A DNA stretch of 6,689 nucleotides, taken from positions 1 through 6,689 of the forward strand of contig JADGPY010000437.1 of assembly GCA_017882205.1 (NCBI GenBank), in the 5' to 3' direction. Position 1 is the first letter of the stretch. Every line of letters starts with the position of its first letter. This stretch comes from Chitinophagaceae bacterium. GTDB lineage: Bacteria; Bacteroidota; Bacteroidia; Chitinophagales; Chitinophagaceae. The notes under the pieces are model-generated. The model was not told the DNA's origin. It searched no databases and saw nothing but the letters and a program-made list of their open reading frames with translations. The translations under genes and the position numbers were made by a program. This document shows positions 1 to 6,689 of this stretch, in pieces.

Positions 1-1
1 A

Positions 2-136
2 ATAAAAGATAGCAAGAATAAATACGATACCATAGATTACATAAGCCTGTATCTTACCATTCTGAATAAACTGGAAAAGGACTTACCTGTTTATTGCATT
101 CGTTCGCCTGTGGCAGCCAGGTATGAAAACCAATAA
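2..136 (+). CDS. C-terminal end of an unrecognised protein (5'-partial)
   Basis: This is an open frame that enters from the left window edge and ends at TAA 134-136. It gives 44 visible residues ending in SPVAARYENQ. The stretch mixes charged and hydrophobic residues (for example KYDTIDYISLYL and LEKDLPVYCIR), looks like a soluble folded C-terminus and has no membrane segment. No motif is recognisable, and it does not resemble the cysteine-rich ferredoxin subunits HyfA or HyfH that can sit next to hyfB. The reverse strand is interrupted by stops in all frames. In AT-rich DNA 44 codons without a stop is only moderate evidence, so this may also be chance or a gene remnant. It is on the same strand as the hyf operon, but a stem-loop and a candidate promoter lie between, so it is probably a separate transcription unit. 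Confidence 0.45.
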   Translation: MKDSKNKYDTIDYISLYLTILNKLEKDLPVYCIRSPVAARYENQ

Positions 137-206
137 ATTCGTTACCCTCATAAAACATCATTCTTTGATTAGTTCAACTGGCTGTTTTTAACAGGGTGCG
201 AATTTA
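134..206. repeat. Long imperfect inverted repeat (stem-loop)
   Basis: The left arm 134-157 and right arm 183-206 are complementary in blocks. TAAATTCG (134-141) pairs with CGAATTTA (199-206), ACCCT (144-148) with AGGGT (193-197), and TAAAACA (151-157) with TGTTTTTA (183-190, one extra T). Small internal bulges separate the blocks, and a loop of about 25 nt lies at 158-182. The left arm overlaps the stop codon of the upstream frame. No T-run follows on the plus strand, so it is not a textbook intrinsic terminator. It could be a U-tract-less terminator or RNA-stabilising hairpin at the 3' end of the upstream gene, or the remnant of a small inverted-repeat element. The pairing is seen directly, and the role is unknown. 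Confidence 0.6.
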
Positions 207-277
207 ATAAAAATATTGATAAGGATGATAAATGGGCTCATAAAATACTTATAACAACAAGAACATGGAAAAAATAG

Positions 278-309
278 TTTGGGTTATTCAACCACTTTAC
301 ATACTTTTA
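278..309 (+). promoter_or_regulatory. Candidate Bacteroidota-type promoter for hyfBCEF
   Basis: TTTG at 278-281 is followed after 20 bp by TACTTTTA at 302-309. The latter matches the Bacteroidota -7 consensus TAnnTTTG at all but its last base, and the spacing is in the range known for the -33/-7 pair. Transcription would start around 315-318, leaving a leader of roughly 50 nt before ATG 370. In AT-rich DNA such matches arise by chance, so confidence is low. Confidence 0.3.
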
Positions 310-323
310 GAAACTTTACAAAA

Positions 324-337
324 GTTACAGTTGTGAC
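324..337. promoter_or_regulatory. Imperfect palindrome downstream of the candidate promoter
   Basis: GTTACA (324-329), a 2-bp spacer and TGTGAC (332-337) form a 14-bp palindrome with one mismatched pair. Just upstream, AACTTT (312-317) and AAAGTT (321-326) form a second 6-bp inverted repeat with a 3-nt gap. Both lie at the presumed transcription start and leader of hyfB, where an operator or leader hairpin could act. Both are short and no regulator can be assigned. Confidence 0.2.
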
Positions 338-369
338 TTTTGTCTTTCCTTAAATTTTACCTTTCAAAA

Positions 370-2391
370 ATGAGTTTAAGTGTCTGCATAGTATTAATAA
401 CTATATTATTTGTTTTGTTTGTCAGCTTTTCAAAAGAGGCATGGTCAGGGAGTATCGCTCTGGGTGCTGTGCTGGTTAATACAGGAATAAGTTCATGGGT
501 AGCAGTCAATGCTGTTATTGGGCATTCTTATCTTGAAATTATAAATGGCGGCCCTGTTTTTGGCGACATTCCAATAAGGGTAGATGCGCTTTCAGGCTGG
601 TTTATTTTAATGATGAACTTCACAGTGCTCACCGGAATACTATACGGAAGACGTTACATGAAGTTATATGAAAATAAGTCCGGAATGATCTCCCTCCATT
701 TTGCCAGTTATATTATTAATCATACCAGCATGATTGGGATCTTTATAGTGCAGAACAGCCTTGCATTTCTATATATCTGGGAAATTATGGCTCTGTCTTC
801 ATTCATTATGGTCATTTTTGAATATAAAAACCCGGAAACTTTAAAAGCAGGCTTGAATTTTTTAATACAATCGCATATATGCATTTTATTACTTACTATC
901 GGCCTAATCTGGGTCAGTTCGCATACTGATTCTTATGATTTTAATTCTATAAGCACGTACAGCGCTTCAGTTTCTTCTGCTATAAGCCTTGTTCTCTATT
1001 TATGTTTTTTTATCGGCTTTGCAATTAAGGCAGGTTTTGTACCTTTCCATACCTGGCTCCCGTATGCGCATCCTGTTGCACCAGCTCATGTTTCAGGAGT
1101 AATGTCGGGCGTAATGATTAAACTTGGAATTTTCGGTATTTTAAGGATGCTCATATTAGTTAACCAGAATTATTTGATTATCGGGTATATCATTTTGATT
1201 GTGTCATTAATATCCGGAGTATATGGCGTGGCACTGGCTATTGTTCAGCATAATTTAAAGAAATTGCTTGCTTATCACAGCATTGAAAATATTGGTATAA
1301 TCGGAATTGCTATCGGAATTGGGGCAATAGGCATTGGCACAAAAAACCCATTCCTTGCTTTTGCCGGTTTTGCCGGCGCATTATTGCATACTCTGAATCA
1401 TTCGTTGTTTAAATCGTTATTGTTCTACGAGGCAGGAACAATTTATCAGACCATTCATACATTGAATATCGACAGTATGGGTGGATTGATTAAAAAGATG
1501 CCGCAGACAGCCATTTTATTCATCATAGCGGCTATGGCCATTTGCGGACTTCCTCCTTTTAACGGGTTTATCTCAGAGTTCCTTATCTATCTTGGCCTTT
1601 TTGAAGGAGTCCATTCAGGATCGCTGTCAATTACAACAGTATTTATTTTATTGATTGCAGGACTGGCGCTTATTGGTGGTCTGGCGCTATTATGTTTTAC
1701 AAAGGCTTTTGGTATCATTTTTCTTGGACAGGCGCGAAGCCATTTCGATAATGAAATAAACGAATCCGAACCTTCAAAGCTATTTCCGGGTTATCTTATT
1801 GTCCTTTTTATTTTGATTATCGGGCTATTTCCGCAATGGTTCATAAGGCTTTTAATAAACCCTGTCAGTGAATTTACATCCGGTATTACCGATGGTTTCC
1901 CTGCATTAAAGATCATCAGTAATCTTCAGTCAATTAGCCTTGTGGCCTGGGTATTTTTACTTGCTATTGCATCTATATGGACAATAAAACGGTTTGTTCT
2001 TCGCAATAAAAGAATGGTTATTACACCCACCTGGAGTTGCGGGTACTCAGAGGCTAACAGCAAAATGCAATACACTGCCAGTTCGTATGTACGCTCTTAC
2101 AGGAAGCTGATTGGCCCTTTTCTGATAATGAATAAAAAAGAAGGAGAAATAAAGGGGGTGTTTTCAAGTCCTATTCATTCCCAGACACACCCTTATGACA
2201 AAGTTGAAGCAATTTTCATTGATTTTCCTTTGAAAATTATGAATAAAATGATGGCGCGGGTCAGGTTTATTCAAAACGGGAATATGCGGCACTACATATT
2301 ATATGGGGTGGTTTTCATTACTATTATTGTATTCATTTCGCTTTTAAGCGGCGTGGCAGCTTATTTGTTTAACCTCATAAAACAGATGTAA
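370..2391 (+). CDS. hyfB: Hydrogenase-4 / formate-hydrogenlyase membrane subunit B (NuoL-like antiporter subunit)
   Basis: This is a polytopic inner-membrane subunit of a group 4 hydrogenase-type complex, from the NuoL/MrpA-like proton-translocating family. Numbered from ATG 370 (673 aa, close to the roughly 670 aa of E. coli HyfB), it has about 14 or more membrane helices. The channel residues are E138 in the WEIMALSS helix, K220 in GFAIKAGFVPFHTWLP, and K251 in the following helix. They continue with H340, H344 and K348 in LLHTLNHSLFKSLLF, and E403 in PPFNGFISEF. The HyfB-type C-terminal region follows: TWSCGY (554-559), MQYTASS (566-572), an amphipathic stretch with HPYD near 607, and a last helix near 640-668. 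The frame can also start at TTG 340 (683 aa). ATG 370 is preferred because TTG starts are rare, no ribosome site favours 340 and the length fits the family. It is the first gene of the operon, and hyfC starts 1 bp after its stop. Confidence 0.93.
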   Translation: MSLSVCIVLITILFVLFVSFSKEAWSGSIALGAVLVNTGISSWVAVNAVIGHSYLEIINGGPVFGDIPIRVDALSGWFILMMNFTVLTGILYGRRYMKLYENKSGMISLHFASYIINHTSMIGIFIVQNSLAFLYIWEIMALSSFIMVIFEYKNPETLKAGLNFLIQSHICILLLTIGLIWVSSHTDSYDFNSISTYSASVSSAISLVLYLCFFIGFAIKAGFVPFHTWLPYAHPVAPAHVSGVMSGVMIKLGIFGILRMLILVNQNYLIIGYIILIVSLISGVYGVALAIVQHNLKKLLAYHSIENIGIIGIAIGIGAIGIGTKNPFLAFAGFAGALLHTLNHSLFKSLLFYEAGTIYQTIHTLNIDSMGGLIKKMPQTAILFIIAAMAICGLPPFNGFISEFLIYLGLFEGVHSGSLSITTVFILLIAGLALIGGLALLCFTKAFGIIFLGQARSHFDNEINESEPSKLFPGYLIVLFILIIGLFPQWFIRLLINPVSEFTSGITDGFPALKIISNLQSISLVAWVFLLAIASIWTIKRFVLRNKRMVITPTWSCGYSEANSKMQYTASSYVRSYRKLIGPFLIMNKKEGEIKGVFSSPIHSQTHPYDKVEAIFIDFPLKIMNKMMARVRFIQNGNMRHYILYGVVFITIIVFISLLSGVAAYLFNLIKQM

Positions 2392-2392
2392 T

Positions 2393-3307
2393 ATGCCCGG
2401 ATTAGTTTTTATTCTGATTATTATAACAAGCTTCTTCTTCACCGGAATAGTTATCCGGACAAAAAGTATTTTCTCTGGGAGAAAGGGCCCGGGCATATTC
2501 CAGCCAATGAAAGATATCTGGCGATTATTACAGAAAGAAAATGTGTACAGCCAAACCAGCAGTTTTATTTTTAAGATTGCCCCGGACATCTATTTTGCAT
2601 CAGTATTGATTGCTATTATGCTAATCCCATTTGGCACTCAGAAAGGTATTTTTTCATTTGATGGGGATTTCGTATTTTTTGCATATATACTGGCTGTTGG
2701 TAAATTTTTCAGCATTATCGGGGCATTAGATACAGGCAATAGTTTCGAAGGGATGGGAGCCAGCCGGGAAGCATTATATTCGTTTCTTGCTGAACCGGCA
2801 TTCTTCATATTGATGGGTTCATTAGCATTACTTACCGGCTATACTTCCTTCGGTGATATTTTTAATGGTATTCATTTTGGTTCATATATTTCCTATGCTA
2901 TCGGTACCTTAGCTTCATTCGTTTTGATTTTAATAGCTATGATTGAAAATAGCCGGATGCCGGTAGATGATCCCAAAACCCATCTTGAACTGACAATGAT
3001 TCACGAGGTTATGGTGCTTGATAACAGCGGATTTGATCTTGGGCTTATTCTTCATGCCACCAATCTGAAATTTGCCATGTACGGGGCGATTATTGCAAAC
3101 CTGTTTCTAACCCCCGGGAGAGAATGGTATTTTTCAATTCCAATATTCATCGGTGTACAAATTCTTTTCGCAGTTGTCGTTGGAACTTTAGAATCCTTTA
3201 TTGCCAGGTTCAGGATGAGCCATAACCCACAGTTTATTTTCACTATTACATCGATTTCACTATTGATATTTTTTGCGGTACTCCTGATATTAGGTAAATA
3301 TTTTTAA
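2393..3307 (+). CDS. hyfC: Hydrogenase-4 / formate-hydrogenlyase membrane subunit C (NuoH-like)
   Basis: This 304-aa membrane protein of the NuoH/HycD family is the usual length for HycD/HyfC (about 305-315 aa). In the family it anchors the catalytic arm to the membrane and links redox chemistry to the antiporter-like subunits. It has about eight helices. Family signatures are GRKGPG with Q37 and D41 in the first cytoplasmic loop (29-41), and LDTGNSFEGMGASREA (112-127). The long acidic loop ENSRMPVDDPKTHLEL-TMIHEVM (185-207) and LESFIARFRM (266-275) follow. The acidic loop is the part that faces the small and large catalytic subunits in known complexes, and it is fully retained. The start codon lies 1 bp after the hyfB stop with no Shine-Dalgarno sequence, which suggests translational coupling. 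hyfE begins 17 bp downstream. Confidence 0.94.
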   Translation: MPGLVFILIIITSFFFTGIVIRTKSIFSGRKGPGIFQPMKDIWRLLQKENVYSQTSSFIFKIAPDIYFASVLIAIMLIPFGTQKGIFSFDGDFVFFAYILAVGKFFSIIGALDTGNSFEGMGASREALYSFLAEPAFFILMGSLALLTGYTSFGDIFNGIHFGSYISYAIGTLASFVLILIAMIENSRMPVDDPKTHLELTMIHEVMVLDNSGFDLGLILHATNLKFAMYGAIIANLFLTPGREWYFSIPIFIGVQILFAVVVGTLESFIARFRMSHNPQFIFTITSISLLIFFAVLLILGKYF

Positions 3308-3324
3308 AATAAAAGCAATCAGAT

Positions 3325-3954
3325 ATGACCAATATTTTGCTTATTGCATTTGCTATCAGCCTTATTTACATGGGAATAGCAAACAGACTTTCGACTTACA
3401 TTAACATTCTTGCGGTGCAGGGTATAATCCTTTTTGGTGTATCATTTATTGAACTTATCCAAATCAATACCATCAACCTGATTTTTATTTTATTTGAGAC
3501 AATTGTTTTCAAGACCATTGCTATCCCATTATTTCTGAATTATGTTATTAAAAAGAATAAAATTGTCCGGGAAGCGGAACCATTTCTCCCTGACTTTCTT
3601 TCTGTTGTAATCATCACCTGCATCATACTTGGATCGTTCATTTTGTCAAATATTATAACAGGTGTACACATTCAAAAAATGTTTTTTTTAGTGGCTATAT
3701 CGGCATTGTTATCAGGGTTGTTTATTATCATTACGCGAAAAAAGGTTGTCACACACATCATGGGTTACCTGGTAATAGAAAACGGAGTATTCATTTTATC
3801 ACTTTCGACAGGCAATAAAATGACAATGCTTGTGAATACAGGGATTACCCTTGACATTTTTGTAAGCGTGCTTGTATTGGGAGTTTTTGTAAACCGGATA
3901 GGAAACACCTTTGAAGAGATGAATGTTGATAATTTAACCAATTTAAAGGATTAA
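3325..3954 (+). CDS. hyfE: Hydrogenase-4 membrane subunit E (NuoK-like C-terminal part)
   Basis: This small hydrophobic subunit has 209 aa, against about 216 aa for E. coli HyfE. It has about six to seven helices, starting at the very N-terminus. Buried charged residues typical of the family are visible: E58 and K63 in FETIVFKTIAIPLFL, and E152 in GYLVIENGVFILS, which matches the NuoK-type glutamate. D177 lies in LDIFVSVLVLGVFVNRI, a characteristic HyfE ending. After residue 190 comes a short charged cytoplasmic tail. In the complex it bridges the NuoH-like and antiporter-like subunits in the ion path. It lies between hyfC and hyfF. The separate NuoN-like subunit HyfD of E. coli hydrogenase 4 is absent here, as in many simpler hyf clusters. 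Confidence 0.9.
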   Translation: MTNILLIAFAISLIYMGIANRLSTYINILAVQGIILFGVSFIELIQINTINLIFILFETIVFKTIAIPLFLNYVIKKNKIVREAEPFLPDFLSVVIITCIILGSFILSNIITGVHIQKMFFLVAISALLSGLFIIITRKKVVTHIMGYLVIENGVFILSLSTGNKMTMLVNTGITLDIFVSVLVLGVFVNRIGNTFEEMNVDNLTNLKD

Positions 3955-3959
3955 TATAA

Positions 3960-5381
3960 ATGTTTGGTTATTACCTTATTATAGCTTTTTTTGTAGGTAT
4001 AGTCTCAATGCTGAACCGTAACCGTGTGGTTCGTATTTTGCTACTTGGCCTGTTTTTGGCAATTCAAACAGCCATTACGATATATGCATATTTTCATTTG
4101 AATGAATCAAATACCATATATTTTAAATTCGATGCACTTGGGGTTATTTTTATGTGTGTGCTTACATTACTGAGTTACACAACTATTTATCATAGTTTCA
4201 TATATCTTCAGCACAGAAAGGATAGTAGCCGTTCTCAAAGTATTTACTTTGCGGCTCTGATCATATTGATAATTGTAATGACTTGCGCCTATCTGGCTTC
4301 ACATCTGGGGATAATGTGGGTTTTTATTGAATTGACCACTCTGAGTGTAGCCGTATTGATTTATCACGAACGTACACCTCTTTCGCTTGAAGCAACATGG
4401 AAATATGTGTTTATCTGTTCAATTGGAATTACAATAACTTTTATCGGAATCATCCTGCTAAGTATTGCTATACAAGAAACGGAGATAACTAATTTTTCAT
4501 TCAAAGCCATTCCGGATCAGTTACTTCATGTAAGTGCATCGTGGCTGAAAATGATTTTTCTTTTTATGATTGTAGGGTTTTGTACCAAAATGGGGCTTTT
4601 CCCGATGCACACCGCCGCGATTGATGCCCATACAGTGGCTCCCCCGCCTATAAGCGCTTTTATTTCAACCACATTAATGAATGTCGGGTTCATTTCCATC
4701 TTTCGTACCTACTCCATGTTTGCTCATACATCAATTCTCCCATGGATGAATATGATATTATTTCTATGCGGATTAATCTCCATTATTGTTTCTGCAGCTT
4801 ATCTTTTAAAAGTGAATCACCTTAAACGAATGAGTGCCTATTCCAGCATTGAACACATGGGTATAGCAGCAATTGGGATTGCTTCAGGAGGAATAGGGTA
4901 TTTTGCAGCTATTTTTCACATGATACTTCACTCATTGGTAAAAGCCAGCGTATTCTACCAGATTGATCAGTTTCATCGTAATTTTCGTACATATATGATC
5001 AATGAAACAGGAAATTATTTTAAGAGAAATTTGCCTGGGGCTATGGTCTTTCTGTTGTTACTTATTGCAATAACAGCAATGCCTCCATCAGGATTATTTG
5101 TAACTGAATTTTGGATTTTTAAAGCCTTGTTTACCTCTGGTCACTTCTTCATCTTAGTTTTAGCATTATTCTTTCTTTCCATTGCAATGTATAGCCTGGC
5201 TAAAAACTTTTTGTACATCTTATTTAATCAGACGAAAAATCTGCTTCCTGCTGAAGAAAAACCAAATCCAACAGAAACCTATTCGCAATATATCCTTTTA
5301 GCGCTGGTCGTTTATCTTGGAATAAATCCTCCAGCGGGGATGATTAATCTTATTAAGGATGCTGTAATAAATTTACCCTGA
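3960..5381 (+). CDS. hyfF: Hydrogenase-4 membrane subunit F (NuoM/NuoN-like antiporter subunit)
   Basis: This is the second antiporter-like membrane subunit, 473 aa with about 14 helices, and somewhat shorter than E. coli HyfF (about 526 aa). The channel residues are E124 in WVFIELTTLSVAVL, K210 in GFCTKMGLFPMHTA followed by DAHTVAPPPISAFIS, and E383 in MPPSGLFVTEF. H324 and K328 lie in the MILHSLVKASVFY helix. At the position where HyfB has K251, this protein has N241 (TTLMNVGF). That may be normal for the HyfF branch or may weaken this half-channel. It starts 5 bp after hyfE; AAAGGA at 3944-3949 is a weak possible ribosome site. It is the last gene of the operon in the window. The catalytic genes hyfG and hyfI that often follow hyfF are not present, and a convergent gene ends 24 bp downstream. 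Confidence 0.92.
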   Translation: MFGYYLIIAFFVGIVSMLNRNRVVRILLLGLFLAIQTAITIYAYFHLNESNTIYFKFDALGVIFMCVLTLLSYTTIYHSFIYLQHRKDSSRSQSIYFAALIILIIVMTCAYLASHLGIMWVFIELTTLSVAVLIYHERTPLSLEATWKYVFICSIGITITFIGIILLSIAIQETEITNFSFKAIPDQLLHVSASWLKMIFLFMIVGFCTKMGLFPMHTAAIDAHTVAPPPISAFISTTLMNVGFISIFRTYSMFAHTSILPWMNMILFLCGLISIIVSAAYLLKVNHLKRMSAYSSIEHMGIAAIGIASGGIGYFAAIFHMILHSLVKASVFYQIDQFHRNFRTYMINETGNYFKRNLPGAMVFLLLLIAITAMPPSGLFVTEFWIFKALFTSGHFFILVLALFFLSIAMYSLAKNFLYILFNQTKNLLPAEEKPNPTETYSQYILLALVVYLGINPPAGMINLIKDAVINLP

Positions 5382-5405
5382 TAACAATGGATATGATACA
5401 TTCAA

Positions 5406-6689
5406 TTACTTTACATTCAGCTGTATTTCCTTCTTAGGTTCAGGTAGCTCAAGTACTTTTGTTGTACCCCCGGTTTCAAGGTTTATCCCGTGAGGTTTGT
5501 TGGTTTTCCAGGAACCTCCTGTGAAATCAGGCACATCAATAGATTGAGATCTGTTGGCTACTGACCATTCACTTAACGGAGCAATGGAACTCCATGCCGC
5601 ACCATCATAGACACTCTGATCGAGAGGCAATCCATTCCTTAAGCAATCTATTAAACGCCAATCCATTATAAAGTCCATTCCGCCATGGCCACCAACCTTT
5701 TTAGCCATCTCCCCCACTCTTTTTACAATTTCAGGCGAGTATTGGGCATAAAGTTCTTTCATTTTGGCTTCATCGGCCCACTCTTCTCCAAGAGCAATAT
5801 GTTCTTCAGGAAATTTACGTACCATACCTTTCGTTCCCTGAAGAAGATGTATCCTTGAATAAGGATGATCAGATGATACGTCATGCTGTGTCATCATTGT
5901 TTTTCCGAGTGTTGTTTTTACAATAGTGGTATTCATATTGCCCCTGAATTTCGAATCTTTCCAGGGTGCGTAGAATGAATCTTGTGCAACTAGTTCTTTT
6001 TCTTTGGGAGCCATTGTGAAATCAAAAGTCGACACTGATGAAAGATACTCCATCTTATCACCATAGTTAATGTTCAATGCCTGGCATACAGGACCCAATC
6101 CATGTGTCGGATACAGATTGCCATTCCTGGTGGCATTCTCTTTTAGTCTCCACATATCAGTATATGCTCCGTCAGCCTGTTTATCATCAAGTGGTTTTTT
6201 AAAATTATATCCCATAAGATTGTGGATATAAGCCCCTTCACCATGAATTATATCCCCAAACAATCCCTGTCGAGCCATATTGAGCGTCAATAATTCAAAA
6301 AAATCATAACAGCAGTTTTCTAGCATCATGCAATGCTTTTTGGTTTTTTCTGATGTTTCAACGAGCTGCCACGCTTCATCAATTGTACGCGCTATCGGAA
6401 CTTCACATGCAACATGCTTTCCATGCTCCATTGCATAAACCGAAATTGCGGTATGCATTATCCATGGAGTGCAGGTATAAATAAGATCAAGATCGGGAAG
6501 TTCAACAAGTTTTTTCCAGATGTTCTCGTCGCCAAAAAATTCCTGAGCCGCCGGCCTTCCAATACTTGCCAGATACTTCTGAGATTCTTTTACACAAACC
6601 TCCCGTTTATCACCTAATGCTTTTATTTCGACTCCTTCAATATATGACAACCGCTGAACTGCATCACTTCCCCTGTCCCCTAGTCCGAT
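5406..6689 (-). CDS. GH109-like Gfo/Idh/MocA-family protein (NAD-dependent glycosidase or oxidoreductase), 5'-partial
   Basis: The frame is open through the right window edge, so the start lies outside; 427 residues are visible. They begin with IGLGDRGSDAVQRL, the GxGxxG dinucleotide-binding loop of the Rossmann fold. A TTG at 6650-6648 is not the true start, because using it would remove this loop. Further motifs are EVPIA (96-100) and MMLENCCY (121-128), with YPTHGLGP at 193-200, whose Tyr and His match the active-site pair of GH109 enzymes. GGHGGMDF follows at 333-340. Characterised GH109 members are NAD-dependent alpha-N-acetylgalactosaminidases, often exported, so about 30 missing residues probably include a signal peptide. 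The substrate here cannot be fixed from sequence, and other Gfo/Idh/MocA activities remain possible. It is convergent with hyfF and functionally unrelated to it as far as can be seen. Confidence 0.88.
   Translation of the reverse strand: MGLGDRGSDAVQRLSYIEGVEIKALGDKREVCVKESQKYLASIGRPAAQEFFGDENIWKKLVELPDLDLIYTCTPWIMHTAISVYAMEHGKHVACEVPIARTIDEAWQLVETSEKTKKHCMMLENCCYDFFELLTLNMARQGLFGDIIHGEGAYIHNLMGYNFKKPLDDKQADGAYTDMWRLKENATRNGNLYPTHGLGPVCQALNINYGDKMEYLSSVSTFDFTMAPKEKELVAQDSFYAPWKDSKFRGNMNTTIVKTTLGKTMMTQHDVSSDHPYSRIHLLQGTKGMVRKFPEEHIALGEEWADEAKMKELYAQYSPEIVKRVGEMAKKVGGHGGMDFIMDWRLIDCLRNGLPLDQSVYDGAAWSSIAPLSEWSVANRSQSIDVPDFTGGSWKTNKPHGINLETGGTTKVLELPEPKKEIQLNVK

Noticed and set aside
265..336. 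23-codon frame (MEKIVWVIQPL...) ending just before hyfB, a possible leader peptide
   Set aside because: It overlaps the candidate promoter, has no ribosome site and no recognisable attenuator arrangement; most likely chance.
2344..2589. Minus-strand frame of 81 codons
   Set aside because: Antisense to the hyfB/hyfC junction, with a composition that reads as a shadow of the well-supported plus-strand genes.
3052..3243. Minus-strand frame of 63 codons
   Set aside because: Lies wholly antisense inside hyfC, with no recognisable protein features.
370..5381. Respiratory complex I (nuo) or Mrp antiporter operon
   Set aside because: Gene order B-C-E-F, the HyfB C-terminal TWSCGY / MQYTASS region, the HycD-type THLELTMIHE loop in HyfC and the HyfE-type ending fit hydrogenase-4 rather than nuo or mrp.
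5361..5440. Possible bidirectional terminator between hyfF and the convergent gene
   Set aside because: No stem with adequate length or G+C is visible; only short AT palindromes and a CAGCTG site.
6414..6617. Plus-strand frame of 67 codons
   Set aside because: Lies wholly antisense inside the GH109-like gene; shadow frame.
1..6689. CRISPR array, tRNA, rRNA or insertion sequence
   Set aside because: No regularly spaced direct repeats, no tRNA-like cloverleaf and no transposase frame were seen.

Overview
The window is AT-rich bacterial DNA, most likely from a member of the Bacteroidota. The evidence for this is that the genes lack Shine-Dalgarno sequences, a TTTG / TAnnTTTG-like promoter lies in front of the operon, and there is a GH109-type Gfo/Idh/MocA oxidoreductase-fold protein of a kind common in that phylum. 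This assignment is an inference, because no rRNA or marker gene is present.

Layout. Positions 2-136 carry the last 44 codons of an unrecognised gene. Its stop codon touches a long imperfect inverted repeat (134-206). A 233-bp gap follows and holds that stem-loop, a candidate promoter (278-309) and a small palindrome (324-337). Next comes a tight four-gene plus-strand operon, hyfB-hyfC-hyfE-hyfF (370-5381), with gaps of 1, 17 and 5 bp. Only 24 bp later it meets, tail to tail, a minus-strand GH109-like gene (5406 to the window end). That gene is truncated at its 5' end by the window edge.

Function. HyfB and HyfF are antiporter-like subunits (NuoL/NuoM relatives), HyfC is the NuoH-like coupling subunit and HyfE carries a NuoK-like part. 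Together they form the membrane arm of a hydrogenase-4 / formate-hydrogenlyase-type (group 4) complex. Such an arm normally couples ferredoxin or formate oxidation on a cytoplasmic NiFe catalytic arm to ion translocation. The residues expected for ion transfer and for contact with the catalytic arm are retained. The catalytic subunits HyfG (large, NiFe) and HyfI (small, FeS) and the ferredoxin-like HyfA/HyfH are not in the window. The downstream slot where hyfG and hyfI commonly sit is occupied by the convergent GH109-like gene. This apparently complete membrane arm with no adjacent catalytic arm is the most notable point of the window. Either the catalytic genes are encoded elsewhere, they were lost, or the arm works with another partner.
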